64,000 nt of DNA from Acidovorax sp. NO-1 (GCF_000238595.1 NZ_AGTS01000151.1:1-64000), one strand, 5' to 3'. Counted from the stretch's first letter, positions 1 through 9,281 are shown. A program made the numbers and translations. Notes: generated by a model not told the origin, from the letters alone.

Positions 1-2
1 CC

Positions 3-626
3 ATCGGAAGCCTGGGCATGGAAGTGCGTGCGGGCCGGGCCATGCCGCGTGCACATGCCGGGGCCGCGGTGCTGTCGTGCGTTGCCACCATGGCACAGAT
101 CCTGGTGGTGGCGGCCACCGTACAGCCGCAGTGGCTGGGGCTGCTGTGCTTGCCGGCGCTGGCGGGCGGGTGCGTGGCGGGGGCCATAGGCTGGTGGGGC
201 GTGCGGGGTGTGCGCCACCTGCCCGGCCAGGGTGCCGAAGCAGCATCGGCCCCCGCGCTGCCGCCCGACACGCCCATGTTCAAGCTGCGGGATGCGTTGG
301 TCATCGCCGCCCTGCTGACGGGCATCCAGGCCGGTGTACAGCTGCTGACGGCGTGGCAAGGCGATGCCGGCATGCTTGTCGGCGCGCTGCTGGCGGCCCT
401 GGCCGATGTGCATGCCGCGACCGCCGCCGTGCTGGTGCGCGGCGGGCCGGCGAGCGCTGCGGCACCCGCCATCGCGCAAGCCCTGATGGCCGCGCTGCTG
501 GTGCATGCGGGCAGCAAATGTGTGGTGGCCCTGGCCAGCGGAGGCTGGCGCTACGCCCTGGCGGTGGTACCGGGCGTGCTGGCGCATACGCTGGCCTTTG
601 TGGGGGTTCTGGCCCTGAAGTCATAG
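3..626 (+). CDS. MgtC/SapB-family membrane protein, C-terminal DUF4010 part (5' end missing)
   Basis: The reading frame is open to the left edge of the window, so this is the 3' part of a longer gene; the methionine at position 18 is probably internal. The visible ~208 residues are almost entirely hydrophobic, with about six membrane segments separated by short loops. The opening IGSLGMEVRAGRA stretch resembles the DUF4010 domain found after the MgtC/SapB domain in inner-membrane proteins of unknown transport role. The N-terminal MgtC domain lies outside the window, so the family call rests on the C-terminal half alone. The stop is 33 nt before dbpA. Confidence 0.55.
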   Translation: MGSLGMEVRAGRAMPRAHAGAAVLSCVATMAQILVVAATVQPQWLGLLCLPALAGGCVAGAIGWWGVRGVRHLPGQGAEAASAPALPPDTPMFKLRDALVIAALLTGIQAGVQLLTAWQGDAGMLVGALLAALADVHAATAAVLVRGGPASAAAPAIAQALMAALLVHAGSKCVVALASGGWRYALAVVPGVLAHTLAFVGVLALKS

Positions 627-641
627 CGGCCTGTAGGGGGC

Positions 642-659
642 GGGCCGGATAATCGGCCC
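642..659 (+). promoter_or_regulatory. Hairpin abutting the dbpA start codon
   Basis: GGGCCG-GATAAT-CGGCCC is a perfect 6-bp inverted repeat ending one base before the dbpA ATG. No Shine-Dalgarno sequence is visible. The loop GATAAT also resembles a -10 box, so the element could be a promoter with a very short leader or a translational hairpin. The role is inferred only from position. Confidence 0.3.
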
Positions 660-2078
660 ATGACCTTCAAAGAAAACCAAGCCCGCACTGATTTCAGCGC
701 GCTGGCCCTGAGCCCAGCCATGCTGGCCAACCTGCAGCAGCTGGGCTACACCACGATGACGCCCATCCAGGCGGCCAGCCTGCCGCCCGCCCTGCTAGGC
801 AAGGACCTGATCGCCCAAGCCAGCACCGGCAGCGGCAAGACCGCCGCGTTTGCGCTGGCGCTGCTGGCGAACCTCAACCCCCGCCGCTTTGCGGTGCAGG
901 CCCTGGTGCTGTGCCCCACCCGCGAGCTGGCCGACCAGGTGACCACTGAGATCCGCCGCCTGGCGCGCGCGGAGGAAAACATCAAGGTCGTGACCCTGTG
1001 CGGCGGCGTGCCGCTGCGCGGCCAGATGCTCAGCCTGGAGCACGGCGCGCACATCGTGGTGGGCACTCCCGGCCGCGTGATGGACCACCTGGAGCGCCAG
1101 CACCTCACGCTCGAGGCGGTCAACACCCTGGTGCTGGACGAAGCCGACCGCATGCTCGACATGGGCTTCTTCGACGACATCGTCGTGGTGGCCAAGCAGT
1201 GCCCCAAGGAGCGCCAGACCCTGCTGTTCTCGGCCACCTACCCTGAGGGCATCGCCAAGCTCAGCGCCAGTTTCATGAAGTCGCCCGAGCAGATCACCGT
1301 GCAGGTGCAGCATGCCGAGGGCAAGATCGAGCAGCGCTGGTACGAGGTGAAAAACAGCGAGCGCCTGCATGTGGTGTCGCAACTGCTCAACCACTTCCGC
1401 CCAGAATCGTCCATTGCCTTTTGCAACACCAAGCAGCAGTGCCGCGACCTGGTGAGCGTGCTGCAGGCCCAGGGCTTCAGCGCGCTGGCGCTGTTTGGCG
1501 AGCTGGAGCAGCGCGAGCGCGACCAGGTGCTGGTGCAGTTTGCCAACAAGAGCTGCTCGGTGCTGGTGGCCACCGACGTGGCCGCGCGGGGGCTCGACAT
1601 TGCCAACCTGGCCGCCGTCATCAATGTGGACGTGACACCCGATGCCGAGGTGCACATCCACCGCATCGGCCGCACCGGCCGGGGCGATGCCGACGGCCTG
1701 GCGCTGAACCTTGCCAGCCTGGACGAGATGGGCAGCGTGGGCAAGATCGAGCAGCTGCAGGGCCGCGAGTCGCGCTGGTTCCCGCTGACAGAATTGACGC
1801 CCACGGGCAGCGGCCCGCTCGTGCCGCCCATGGTCACCATCCAGATCATCGGGGGCCGCAAGGAGAAGATCCGCGCTGGTGACGTACTGGGCGCACTGAC
1901 CGGCGACATGGGTTACACCCGCGAGCAGATCGGCAAGATCAACGTGAACGACTTCTCCACCTACGTGGCGGTGGACCGCACCATTGGCGCTCAGGCCGTG
2001 CAGCGGCTCAACAGCGGGCGCGTCAAGGGCAAGAGCGTGAAGGCCCGTCTGGTGACTGGAAACCAGGAATTTGAATAA
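660..2078 (+). CDS. dbpA: ATP-dependent RNA helicase DbpA
   Basis: A 472-residue DEAD-box helicase. Visible motifs are the Q-motif region, Walker A ASTGSGKT (residues ~54-61), PTRELADQ, VGTPGRV, DEAD at ~160-163, SAT at ~192 and HRIGRTGR at ~336. The last ~75 residues (VTIQIIGGRKEKIRAGDVLG and onward) match the DbpA RNA-binding domain, which targets hairpin 92 of 23S rRNA during late 50S assembly; this tail separates it from RhlE or SrmB. Its length fits the family. It is monocistronic and convergent with the ankyrin gene, with a dispersed repeat just after its stop. Confidence 0.95.
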   Translation: MTFKENQARTDFSALALSPAMLANLQQLGYTTMTPIQAASLPPALLGKDLIAQASTGSGKTAAFALALLANLNPRRFAVQALVLCPTRELADQVTTEIRRLARAEENIKVVTLCGGVPLRGQMLSLEHGAHIVVGTPGRVMDHLERQHLTLEAVNTLVLDEADRMLDMGFFDDIVVVAKQCPKERQTLLFSATYPEGIAKLSASFMKSPEQITVQVQHAEGKIEQRWYEVKNSERLHVVSQLLNHFRPESSIAFCNTKQQCRDLVSVLQAQGFSALALFGELEQRERDQVLVQFANKSCSVLVATDVAARGLDIANLAAVINVDVTPDAEVHIHRIGRTGRGDADGLALNLASLDEMGSVGKIEQLQGRESRWFPLTELTPTGSGPLVPPMVTIQIIGGRKEKIRAGDVLGALTGDMGYTREQIGKINVNDFSTYVAVDRTIGAQAVQRLNSGRVKGKSVKARLVTGNQEFE

Positions 2079-2086
2079 AAAGGGCC

Positions 2087-2131
2087 GGATGCGCTAGTGC
2101 ATCATGCGCTAATAGCTATCAAATTGGTAGC
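2087..2131 (-). repeat. Dispersed palindromic repeat, copy A
   Basis: Degenerate copy with GCGCTAGTGC..ATGCGCTAATAGCTATCAAATTG, in the space between convergent dbpA and the ankyrin gene. Matches the family core GCGCTT-N5/6-AAGCGCT followed by AGCTAT. Confidence 0.6.
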
Positions 2132-2155
2132 GTTTGACTTCTACCTTTGCTAGGT

Positions 2156-2848
2156 TCAGCGGCGGATGGCGGCCGCTTCCAGCATCTGCACCATCTCTCC
2201 ATATCCACGCTGGCGCGCCAGTTGCAGGGGCGTGGTTCCTTGGCGGTCGGTCAGTGCCTGGCTGGCGCCGGCCTTGAGCAGTGCCTGCAGCGTGGCCTGG
2301 TGGCGCGGGCCACCGTTGCCCAGCACGATGGATTCGATGAGCGCCGTCCAGTGCAGGTTGTTCACATGGTCCAGCGGCGCCCCGGCCGCTATCAGCTGGC
2401 GCACGACGCCGTCGTGCCCCAGGTGGGCGGCGGCGATCAGGGCCGTGCCGTCATAGCGGCTGGTCACCTGTTTGGCGCTGGCGCCCAGTTGCAGCAGCAG
2501 GCGCAGCGTGGCCTCGTCATCGGCCACGGCGGCGATGGTCACGGCGTCGTAGCGATCGTTTTCCAGCGTGTTCAGATCGGCCCCGGCCTGGGCGAGCGCG
2601 CGGATGGCGTCGGCCTGCCGGGCGTACGTGGCCACATGCAGGGGCGTGCGGCCGTAGGCGTCGCGGGCGTTCAGATCGGCTTTTGCCGCGATCAGCTTGG
2701 TGAGCGCGGGCATGTCGCCCCGCGCCGCCGCCGCATGCAGGCCCTGGTAAGCCGCAGTTTCGGCCGCCGTGGGTGGCACCTGGGCCTGGGTCGGAGTGGC
2801 ACAGGCCAGTGCGGCGGCCAGGGCGAAAACAAGATTCCACGGCTTCAT
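2156..2848 (-). CDS. Secreted ankyrin-repeat protein
   Basis: A 230-residue protein with a clear Sec signal peptide (residues 1-22, hydrophobic core then TQA-Q). Four to five ankyrin repeats follow, seen in DAYGRTPLHVATYARQADAI, YDGTALIAAAHLGHDGVV, HWTALIESI and QGTTPLQLARQRGYGEMV. Small periplasmic ankyrin proteins of this kind often sit beside redox or stress genes and are thought to be protein-binding scaffolds; no catalytic domain is visible. It lies 43 nt downstream of the DUF336 gene in the same direction, so the two probably share a transcript. Confidence 0.85.
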   Translation of the reverse strand: MKPWNLVFALAAALACATPTQAQVPPTAAETAAYQGLHAAAARGDMPALTKLIAAKADLNARDAYGRTPLHVATYARQADAIRALAQAGADLNTLENDRYDAVTIAAVADDEATLRLLLQLGASAKQVTSRYDGTALIAAAHLGHDGVVRQLIAAGAPLDHVNNLHWTALIESIVLGNGGPRHQATLQALLKAGASQALTDRQGTTPLQLARQRGYGEMVQMLEAAAIRR

Positions 2849-2891
2849 GGGGGCCTCCGTTGAATGCTCAGCTGCCTGTGGTGGGGCTGGC

Positions 2892-3386
2892 TTACTTCAG
2901 CAAATCCTGCACCTTGGCGATGCCCGCCACCGCGCACTGCTCGTCCAGGTGGCCGCCGGGCGCACCGCCCACGCCCACGGCGCCGATCACTTCGTTGCCC
3001 ACCTTCACCGGCACGCCGCCGCCCAGCAGCAGATAGCCGGGAATGTTCACCAGGTTGGCGGCCGCGGGGTTCTTCTGCGCGCCTTCCATCATGGCCAGCG
3101 TGGTGTTCTTGGCCGATGCCGAGGTGTAGGCCTTGAGGCGGCTGGCTTCCAGTGTGTGGGGGCCCGCGTTGTCGGCGCGATGCACGGCGCGCACGGTGCC
3201 TGCACGGTCCACCACGGTGGCAGTCACGGCGTAGCCGTTGGCGGTGCAGGTGGCAACGGTCTGGGCGGCGATCTGCGTGGCCAGGTCCAGCGACATATTC
3301 TTTTCCGTGCGCACGCCTTCGGCGCTGGCGGCGGTGGCGATCAGGGACAGGGTGAGGGCGGCGGCTTTGACGAGGGTGCTTTGCAT
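2892..3386 (-). CDS. Secreted HbpS/GlcG-like (DUF336) heme-binding family protein
   Basis: A 164-residue protein; the start was chosen at MQSTLVKAAAL because GGAG lies at normal spacing before it and a Sec signal peptide (cut after TAASA) follows at once. The mature part has the DUF336 fold signature: ATQIAAQTVATCTANGYAVT, then VVDRAGTVRAVHRAD, and the glycine-rich GYLLLGGGVPVKVGNEVIGA and VGVGGAPGGHLDEQCA segments. Family members bind heme or small ligands (HbpS of Streptomyces) or are encoded with glycolate oxidase (GlcG). A two-component system lies directly upstream on the same strand. Confidence 0.8.
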   Translation of the reverse strand: MQSTLVKAAALTLSLIATAASAEGVRTEKNMSLDLATQIAAQTVATCTANGYAVTATVVDRAGTVRAVHRADNAGPHTLEASRLKAYTSASAKNTTLAMMEGAQKNPAAANLVNIPGYLLLGGGVPVKVGNEVIGAVGVGGAPGGHLDEQCAVAGIAKVQDLLK

Positions 3387-3487
3387 GGTGTTCTCCGGTG
3401 TTTGTGACGTCGGTGCCACCCTTTGTGGCGCCGTGGGAGAACTGTAAAAATCGCCGCCGTTTTCAGCCATTCGGGCGGCTACGCGCG

Positions 3488-3512
3488 GGCCTCCGTAGAA
3501 CTACGGAAGGCC
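3488..3512 (-). terminator. Hairpin downstream of the response regulator (possible terminator)
   Basis: GGCCT-CCGTAG and CTACGG-A-AGGCC form an ~11-bp stem with one bulge, 14 nt past the stop of the response regulator. There is no clear U-tract, so rho-independent termination is uncertain. Confidence 0.35.
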
Positions 3513-3525
3513 TTTGCAGGCCGAT

Positions 3526-4158
3526 TCAGGATGCGGCATCCACCAGCGCCGCATACCGCCGGATCAGCTGCGCCAACGACTCGGCCCCCAGCTTGGCGAA
3601 CAGGTTGGCGCGGTGTGTTTCCACCGTGCGGGGTGAGAGTTCCAGCGCCCGGCCGATTTCCTTGTTGGTGAGGCCCTCGACGATCAGCCCCAGCACCTCG
3701 CGCTCGCGGGCCGAGAGCTGCGCAAAACGCTCGCGCGCCTGCTGGTCGGCCTGGTGGCGCTCGCGCGAGCGCACATGCTGGCGCACGGCGTTTTGCAGGG
3801 CCTCGATCAGCACCTCGTCGTCCACCGGCTTTTCCAGAAACTCGGCCGCCCCGGTCTTGAACGCGCGGCGGCACATCTCCACCGTGCCGTGGCCGGTGAG
3901 CAAAATCACGGGCTGGTCCACGCCCTGCGCCAGCAACTGCTCCAGCACCGTGAGGCCGCTGATGCCGGGCATGCGTACATCGAGCACGATGGCGCCGATG
4001 CTGGCGCGGTCAAACCCGGCCATGAAGGACTGCGGGTCGGCCCAGGTCTGCACGCGCAGGCCCACGGTGCTGATGAGCAGCGAGAGGCCCTCGCGCACGG
4101 CGGCATCGTCGTCCACCAGGTGGATCAGGGGCGAGAGGGAGGGGGCGCTATCGGTCAT
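3526..4158 (-). CDS. FixJ/NarL-type response regulator
   Basis: A 210-residue two-domain regulator. The N-terminal receiver has acidic residues in HLVDDDAA, phospho-acceptor Asp60 in IVLDVRMPG, the T in LLTGHG and the conserved Lys in FLEKPVDD. A C-terminal LuxR-type helix-turn-helix follows (LSAREREVLGLIVEGLTNKE, then ELSPRTVETHRANLFAKLG). The start codon overlaps the end of the histidine kinase gene by 11 nt, which implies translational coupling and a cognate pair. The receiver/HTH arrangement is the FixJ/StyR/TodT class. Its targets are unknown; the neighbouring HbpS-like gene is a plausible one by position only. Confidence 0.9.
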   Translation of the reverse strand: MTDSAPSLSPLIHLVDDDAAVREGLSLLISTVGLRVQTWADPQSFMAGFDRASIGAIVLDVRMPGISGLTVLEQLLAQGVDQPVILLTGHGTVEMCRRAFKTGAAEFLEKPVDDEVLIEALQNAVRQHVRSRERHQADQQARERFAQLSAREREVLGLIVEGLTNKEIGRALELSPRTVETHRANLFAKLGAESLAQLIRRYAALVDAAS

Positions 4159-5689
4159 CGGTGGGTGGTGCGGCTTGCAGGGTCAGCACAAACTCGGCGC
4201 CCCGCTGGGCGGCGGACGGGGGCGTGGCCTCGGGCGCCAGGGCGAGCTGCGCGCCCATGGCCTGCGCCAGGCTTTCGCACAGCGTGAGGCCCAGGCCCAG
4301 CCCGCCGGTGCGCGTGGTGTAGAAGGGCTCGAACAGGTGCTGGCGCGCTTCGGGCGGGATGCCGGGGCCGTGGTCGCGCACCGACAGGGTTACCTGCCCG
4401 CTTGCCGCGCGCGCCATGCCCAGGCGCAGCTGGCGTTCTGCGGGCGGCACCTGCTCCAGCGCCTGCAGCGCGTTCATCAGCAGGTTGTGGACGATCTGCT
4501 GCAGGGCCACAGGCTCGGCCAGCACCGGGGGCAAGTCTGCTGCGGCCAACACTTCGGGCACTACGCCACGCTGCGCCAGCTCGGGCTCCAGCAGGTGCAG
4601 CACGTCTTGCACGGCGGTGGGCAGTGCCAGGGGCTGGGCCTGGCCTGCCAGGTCGGGCCGCTCCACCAGACGGCGCAGGCGGCCCACCACGGTGGATGCG
4701 CGGCGCGCCTGCTCCACGGCGCGGGCCATGGCGGTCTGTGCGGTGTCGAGGTCGGGCGGGTCGTCGGCCAGCAGGCGCTGGGCGGCCTGCGTGCTGGACA
4801 GCAGTGCCGTGAGCGGCTGGTTCAGCTCGTGCGCCATGCCCGCGGCCAGTTCGCCCAGCGTGTTCAGCCGCGCCACCTGGCCCAGGCGCAGCAGCTCTTC
4901 GGCCCGCTGGCGCGCCAGGCGCTGGCGCCACAGGGCGCGGCCTGTGGCCCACAGCGCGGCGGTCAGCAGGCACCAGCCCAGCATGCGCCACCAGGGCAGC
5001 TCGTGCAGGCCCACGCTGCGGCGGGCCACCACGTCCAGCGGCTGGCTGGCGGCGGCCAGCAGTTTGTGAAAGTCGTAGGTGCGGATGCCGCTGTTAGGAG
5101 CGACCTGGCCAGGCTGCACCACAACGGCCGTGCCGCCGTGCTCCAGCGTCACGCGCACCGGGCTGGTGGCCAGGTCCATGGGCCACTCGTCGGTGGGGAT
5201 GGTGGTGCGCAGGTCGATGTGCAGCGCATAGCTTGTGGGCGTGCCCGCCAGCACCAGGTAGTAACGGCCTGCGGGCAGGTCCAGCCCCGCCATCGCGGCG
5301 TGGCCCGTGCGCCGTGATGTGGCCTCGGCCGCTGCCAGCTCGGTCTGCAGCGCGGGCGGCCAGTCGCTGTGGGCCGAGCGCTGCAGCACGGCCAGGATTT
5401 GCGGGTACACCGACGGGAGGCGGGGCAGGGGCGATGCCCGTTTGTGCAGGCTGTCCGCTGCAGGGTCTGGCTGCAGCAGCGCCAGTGTGGCCATGATGGC
5501 GTCGTGCTGCACCACGCGCTGGCTCAGCAGCCGGTGCACGATGCGTGCGTCGGTCTCAAACGCTGCGTGCAGTTGCTGCAGGCGGTCCACCACCAGCCAG
5601 CCGCAACCGATGCAGGCCACCAGCCCCCACAGCAGCAGGCTGGGCAGGTGGGGCATGTGTCGCAACAGGAGGCGCCAGGCTGGGAGCAT
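4148..5689 (-). CDS. Membrane-bound sensor histidine kinase
   Basis: 513 residues: a first membrane segment (~17-35), a periplasmic sensor region (~36-230) without a domain I can name, and a second membrane segment (~236-252). The kinase core has His287 in GMAHELNQPLTALLS, an N box in NLLMNALQAL, G1 DHGPGIP, F box HLFEPFYTT and G2 GLGLGL. The HELNQPL variant is typical of FixL/DctB-like kinases. Transcribed first in a two-gene operon with the FixJ-like regulator. The periplasmic sensing domain fits detection of an extracytoplasmic signal. Confidence 0.9.
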   Translation of the reverse strand: MLPAWRLLLRHMPHLPSLLLWGLVACIGCGWLVVDRLQQLHAAFETDARIVHRLLSQRVVQHDAIMATLALLQPDPAADSLHKRASPLPRLPSVYPQILAVLQRSAHSDWPPALQTELAAAEATSRRTGHAAMAGLDLPAGRYYLVLAGTPTSYALHIDLRTTIPTDEWPMDLATSPVRVTLEHGGTAVVVQPGQVAPNSGIRTYDFHKLLAAASQPLDVVARRSVGLHELPWWRMLGWCLLTAALWATGRALWRQRLARQRAEELLRLGQVARLNTLGELAAGMAHELNQPLTALLSSTQAAQRLLADDPPDLDTAQTAMARAVEQARRASTVVGRLRRLVERPDLAGQAQPLALPTAVQDVLHLLEPELAQRGVVPEVLAAADLPPVLAEPVALQQIVHNLLMNALQALEQVPPAERQLRLGMARAASGQVTLSVRDHGPGIPPEARQHLFEPFYTTRTGGLGLGLTLCESLAQAMGAQLALAPEATPPSAAQRGAEFVLTLQAAPPTDDR

Positions 5690-5821
5690 GCGCGGATTCT
5701 GGCATGGGGCTGCGTTGCATCAACGCTGGGTGCACACTCTGGGTGCTCTGTTAAACGGAGCTTAAGGTGGCTCTGGTGTAATTTCAGATTCGCATGTTTG
5801 TCGCTCCTTCGCCTACCCACC

Positions 5822-6772
5822 ATGTCCGCTGCATCGCCCGCATCCCACCCCTGGCTTTCACCCCGCAACCTGCTGTGGGCCTCGGTGGCTGTGGCGGTGG
5901 TCACCATCGCGCTCAAGACACTGGCCTGGGTGGTCACGGGCTCGGTGGGTTTGCTGTCGGACGCGATGGAGTCGTTTGTGAACCTGGCCAGCGCCATGTT
6001 TGCGCTGGCCATGGTGACGGTGGCGCAGCGCCCTGCCGATGACGACCACCCCTATGGCCACCACAAGGCCGAATACTTTTCGTCGGGGTTCGAGGGCATC
6101 CTCATCATGGGCGTGTCGGCGGGCATCCTGTGGGCGGCGGGGCACCGCTTGTTTGACCCGCAACCCATCGAGCAGGTGGGCTGGGGCCTGGGTCTGTCGG
6201 TGCTCAGCTCGGCCCTGAACGGGCTGCTGGCCTGGGTGATGTTCCGCTCGGCGCGCGAGCATCGCTCCATTGCGCTGGAGGCCGATGCCCGCCACTTGGT
6301 CACCGATGTGTGGACCTCGGCCGGTGTGCTGGTGGGTATTGCGGGGGCGGCCCTGACCGGGTGGCTGTGGCTGGATGCGGTAGCGGCGATTGCGGTGGCG
6401 CTGAACATCCTGAAAGAGGGCGTAGAGCTGGTCTGGCGGTCGTCCCAGGGCCTCATGGATTCAGCGGTGGAGCCCGAGGTGCAGTCCACCATCGACGCCA
6501 CGCTGCAGCAGTTTGTGGCGGCCCAGGCGCCGGGTGCCGTGCGGTTCGACCATGTCTCCACACGCCGCGCGGGCCAGCGCCAGTTTGTGGACATGCACCT
6601 GCACATGCCCGCCGACTGGACCCTGCGCCACGCCGCCGAACTGCGCGGCCAGGTCGAGCGCGCGCTGATGACGGCCGTGCCGGGCCTGCGCGCCACCATC
6701 GAGCTGCTGCCCACCGATGTGGAGGCGCACTTTGACGACCCCCGTGACGATTTGAAGGATGCTGTGAAGTGA
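5822..6772 (+). CDS. Cation diffusion facilitator (FieF-like divalent metal efflux)
   Basis: A 316-residue CDF transporter. Six membrane segments are visible. Metal-site residues appear in [15 protein letters not shown] (the S-x3-D motif) and, later, [13 protein letters not shown] and [12 protein letters not shown] (HxxxD); a cytoplasmic ferredoxin-like domain starts near residue 215 ([20 protein letters not shown]). The family exports Zn, Fe, Co or Mn using proton exchange; the precise metal cannot be read here. The start was set at [10 protein letters not shown], though no strong ribosome site precedes it. Its stop overlaps the GTG start of dtd, so the two are coupled. Confidence 0.9.
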   Translation: MSAASPASHPWLSPRNLLWASVAVAVVTIALKTLAWVVTGSVGLLSDAMESFVNLASAMFALAMVTVAQRPADDDHPYGHHKAEYFSSGFEGILIMGVSAGILWAAGHRLFDPQPIEQVGWGLGLSVLSSALNGLLAWVMFRSAREHRSIALEADARHLVTDVWTSAGVLVGIAGAALTGWLWLDAVAAIAVALNILKEGVELVWRSSQGLMDSAVEPEVQSTIDATLQQFVAAQAPGAVRFDHVSTRRAGQRQFVDMHLHMPADWTLRHAAELRGQVERALMTAVPGLRATIELLPTDVEAHFDDPRDDLKDAVK

Positions 6773-7248
6773 TCACCGTATTGCAACGTGTGCGCGAAGC
6801 GCGTGTGGATGTGGACGGGCAGACCGTGGGCGCCATCGGCGCGGGCCTGCTGGTGCTGGTGTGCGCCGAGCGTGGAGACACCGAGGCCGAGGCCGACAAG
6901 CTGCTGGCCAAGATCCTTAAGCTGCGCATTTTTTCGGACGCTGCGGGCAAGATGAACCAGAGCGTGCAGGACATCGATGGACGTGGAGCCTGCGGGGGCC
7001 TGCTGCTGGTCAGCCAGTTCACGCTGGCGGCAGACACCACCGGCGGCAACCGGCCCAGTTTTACCCAGGCGGCTGCGCCCGACGAGGGCCGGCGGCTGTA
7101 TGACTATGTGGTGGCTCAGGCCCGCAAGGCGCATCCCGATGTCGCCACCGGGCAGTTTGCAGCCGACATGCAGGTGCATCTGGTCAACGACGGGCCGGTG
7201 ACGATTCCGCTGCGCGTGGCGCCTGCGTCTCCCACGTTGCCGGCATGA
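6769..7248 (+). CDS. dtd: D-aminoacyl-tRNA deacylase
   Basis: A 159-residue homodimeric enzyme that hydrolyses D-amino acids (and glycine mischarged on tRNA-Ala) from tRNA in the cytoplasm. Diagnostic segments are the start [16 protein letters not shown], the active-site [22 protein letters not shown] and the cross-subunit Gly-Pro motif NDGPVTI near the C-terminus. Translation begins at GTG 6769, overlapping the stop of the metal transporter gene by 3 nt. Full length for the family. Confidence 0.95.
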   Translation: MITVLQRVREARVDVDGQTVGAIGAGLLVLVCAERGDTEAEADKLLAKILKLRIFSDAAGKMNQSVQDIDGRGACGGLLLVSQFTLAADTTGGNRPSFTQAAAPDEGRRLYDYVVAQARKAHPDVATGQFAADMQVHLVNDGPVTIPLRVAPASPTLPA

Positions 7249-7252
7249 CCCG

Positions 7253-8518
7253 GTGCTGCGCGTGACCGGGCCCGAGCGCCACCCTGCCGCTCCTGCCCCG
7301 CCCTCCGCGGCGCTGTGGATCATGTACCTGTGCCTGCTCTCGGCGTTTTCGCTGAGCCAGGCGTTCCGCACGGTAACCAGCATCATTGCCACCGGGCTGC
7401 AGGCAGACTTCGGGATCTCGCCGGATTCGCTGGGCGCGTTTGCAGGGCTTTTCGGGCTGTCGTTTGGCGTTACGCAGTTGCTCATGGGCATTGGCATGGA
7501 CCTGTACGGCCTGCGCAAAACGGTGCTGACAGCCTTCCCCCTGGCGGTGCTGGGGGCTGCGGTGTCGGCCGCTGCACCCAGCTACGGGTGGCTGATGCTG
7601 GGGCAGCTGCTGATCGGGGTGGGGTGCTCGCCGGCGTTTCTGGCCTGCACGGTGTTTATCTCGCGCCACTTTCCAGCACAGCGCTTCGCATTTTTTTCGG
7701 GCCTCGGGATGGGCGTGGGTGGGCTGGGCCTGCTCTTCACCGGCACACCGCTGGCCTTCATGGTGCAGCACGGGGGGTGGCGCATGGGCTTTGGGGTGCT
7801 TGCGGTGCTTTCGCTGTTGTCGTGGCTGCTGATTTTCTGGAAGGTGCGCGAGCCCGCGCTGCCGCACGCTTCCTCAGACCCGCGCGAATCGTGGGGCCAG
7901 GCGGCAGCCCGGTTTGGCACGCTGTTCAGGGTGCCGCACACCTGGGGCATCCTGATCCTGGGCATGACCTGCTATGCGGCGTTTCTGTCATTGCGCGGCC
8001 TGTGGCTGGGCCCGCTGCTGATGGAGCGCCACCACTTCTCGCTGGTGGAAAGCGGCAACGTGGCGCTGGTCTTGTCGATGATTTCGGTGGTGGTTCCGGT
8101 CGTCTACGGGCGCATGGACCCCGGGGCCACGCACCGGCGCGCCTGGATCACAAGGCTTTCATTGCTCATGGGTGGCCTCTTCGTGCTGCTGGGCCTGTTG
8201 CAGCACGCAGCGGCCAGTGTGGCGCTGATTTTCCTCATGGGGTTGCTCTCGGGTTACGGGGTGCTGCAGTACGCTGATGTGCGCTCGTCGTACCCCGCGG
8301 AGACGACGGGCCGCGCGCTGTCTCTGTACACGATGTCGATGTTTCTGGGGGTGGCCCTGATGCAGTGGTTCACCGGGGTGGTGGCCACATGGGCACAACA
8401 TGGCGGGCATGACCCCTACCAGGCGGTGATGGTGTGCATTGCCTGCATGCTGGCCGCGGCCTCCACGGCTTTTCGCCTGTTGCCCCGCTCGCCCCTGCTG
8501 CTGCCTGGCGCGCACTGA
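7253..8518 (+). CDS. Major facilitator superfamily transporter
   Basis: 421 residues with twelve predicted membrane helices and the MFS loop 2-3 signature in GMDLYGLRKTVL. Begins with GTG four nt after the dtd stop, so it is probably cotranscribed with the CDF transporter and dtd. The sequence looks like the uncharacterised MFS group that includes organic-acid and nitrate/nitrite-like carriers, but no substrate can be assigned. The N-terminus carries a ~20-residue cytoplasmic extension before the first helix. Confidence 0.85.
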   Translation: MLRVTGPERHPAAPAPPSAALWIMYLCLLSAFSLSQAFRTVTSIIATGLQADFGISPDSLGAFAGLFGLSFGVTQLLMGIGMDLYGLRKTVLTAFPLAVLGAAVSAAAPSYGWLMLGQLLIGVGCSPAFLACTVFISRHFPAQRFAFFSGLGMGVGGLGLLFTGTPLAFMVQHGGWRMGFGVLAVLSLLSWLLIFWKVREPALPHASSDPRESWGQAAARFGTLFRVPHTWGILILGMTCYAAFLSLRGLWLGPLLMERHHFSLVESGNVALVLSMISVVVPVVYGRMDPGATHRRAWITRLSLLMGGLFVLLGLLQHAAASVALIFLMGLLSGYGVLQYADVRSSYPAETTGRALSLYTMSMFLGVALMQWFTGVVATWAQHGGHDPYQAVMVCIACMLAAASTAFRLLPRSPLLLPGAH

Positions 8519-8540
8519 GGCTGTGCCTGCAGCCGATGGC

Positions 8541-9281
8541 TCAGGCCCGCAGGAAGAACAGGCCCGCCATCACCAGGCCCGTGGCCACGATGCCCCAGCG
8601 CAGCCACGCAGCCGGTATGCGCCGCGCCACCCGCGCGCCCCCGTAGCCGCCCGCCGTGGCGGCCACCATCATCATCAGCGCCTGCGGCCACAGCACCACG
8701 CCGCCAGCGGCGTAGATGGCCACGGCAATGGCGGTGAGCAGGGCCGACACCCAGTTCTTGAGGCCGTTCATGGCGTTCAGGTTCGTCTGCCCCAGCAGGC
8801 CGAACAACGCCAGCAGCAAGATACCCAGCCCGCCGTTGAAGTAACCACCGTAGGCCGCCACCGCCAGGATGCCCACGGTGGCCTTGGCCGTGGACGGCTT
8901 GCCACCCGCGAGCAACTTGCGCAGCTGCGGCCCGAAGGCGAACAGCGCCGTGGCCGCCAGCAGCAGCCAGGGCACCACGCGGCGGAAGGTGGCATCGGGC
9001 GTGACCAGCAGCAGAGCCGCACCGGCCGCGCCGCCCAGCAGCGATAGCACCACCAGCAAACGCATCGACAGGCCCGGCGGCGGGGCGGTGTCCTCCCGAA
9101 AGCCCCAGGCCCCCGCCATGTAGCCCGGCAGCAGCGCTACGGTGCCCGTGGCATTGGCCACCACAGGGGGAACGCCGGTGAAGACGAGCGCAGGCAGGGT
9201 CAGAAAGCTGCCGCCTCCGGCAACGGCGTTCAGGGCGCCGGCCATGAAGGCGGCCGCGAGCAGCAGGGCGATTTCGGTCAT
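8541..9281 (-). CDS. TSUP (TauE/SafE, DUF81) family permease
   Basis: A 246-residue membrane protein with about eight helices arranged as two repeats. The start MTEIALLLAAAFMAGALNAVAGGGSF.. has the family's N-G-x-A-G-G-G-S-F signature, and GGYFNGGLGILLLALFG in the second half matches the repeated motif. Members export sulfite, sulfoacetate, taurine-derived sulfite or other anions. No sulfonate genes are adjacent, so the substrate is open. It stands alone, convergent with the MFS gene. Confidence 0.85.
   Translation of the reverse strand: MTEIALLLAAAFMAGALNAVAGGGSFLTLPALVFTGVPPVVANATGTVALLPGYMAGAWGFREDTAPPPGLSMRLLVVLSLLGGAAGAALLLVTPDATFRRVVPWLLLAATALFAFGPQLRKLLAGGKPSTAKATVGILAVAAYGGYFNGGLGILLLALFGLLGQTNLNAMNGLKNWVSALLTAIAVAIYAAGGVVLWPQALMMMVAATAGGYGGARVARRIPAAWLRWGIVATGLVMAGLFFLRA

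Noticed and set aside
3398-5317. A 639-codon plus-strand frame across the two-component system
   Set aside because: Antisense shadow of the kinase and regulator genes, both of which have complete catalytic motifs on the minus strand.
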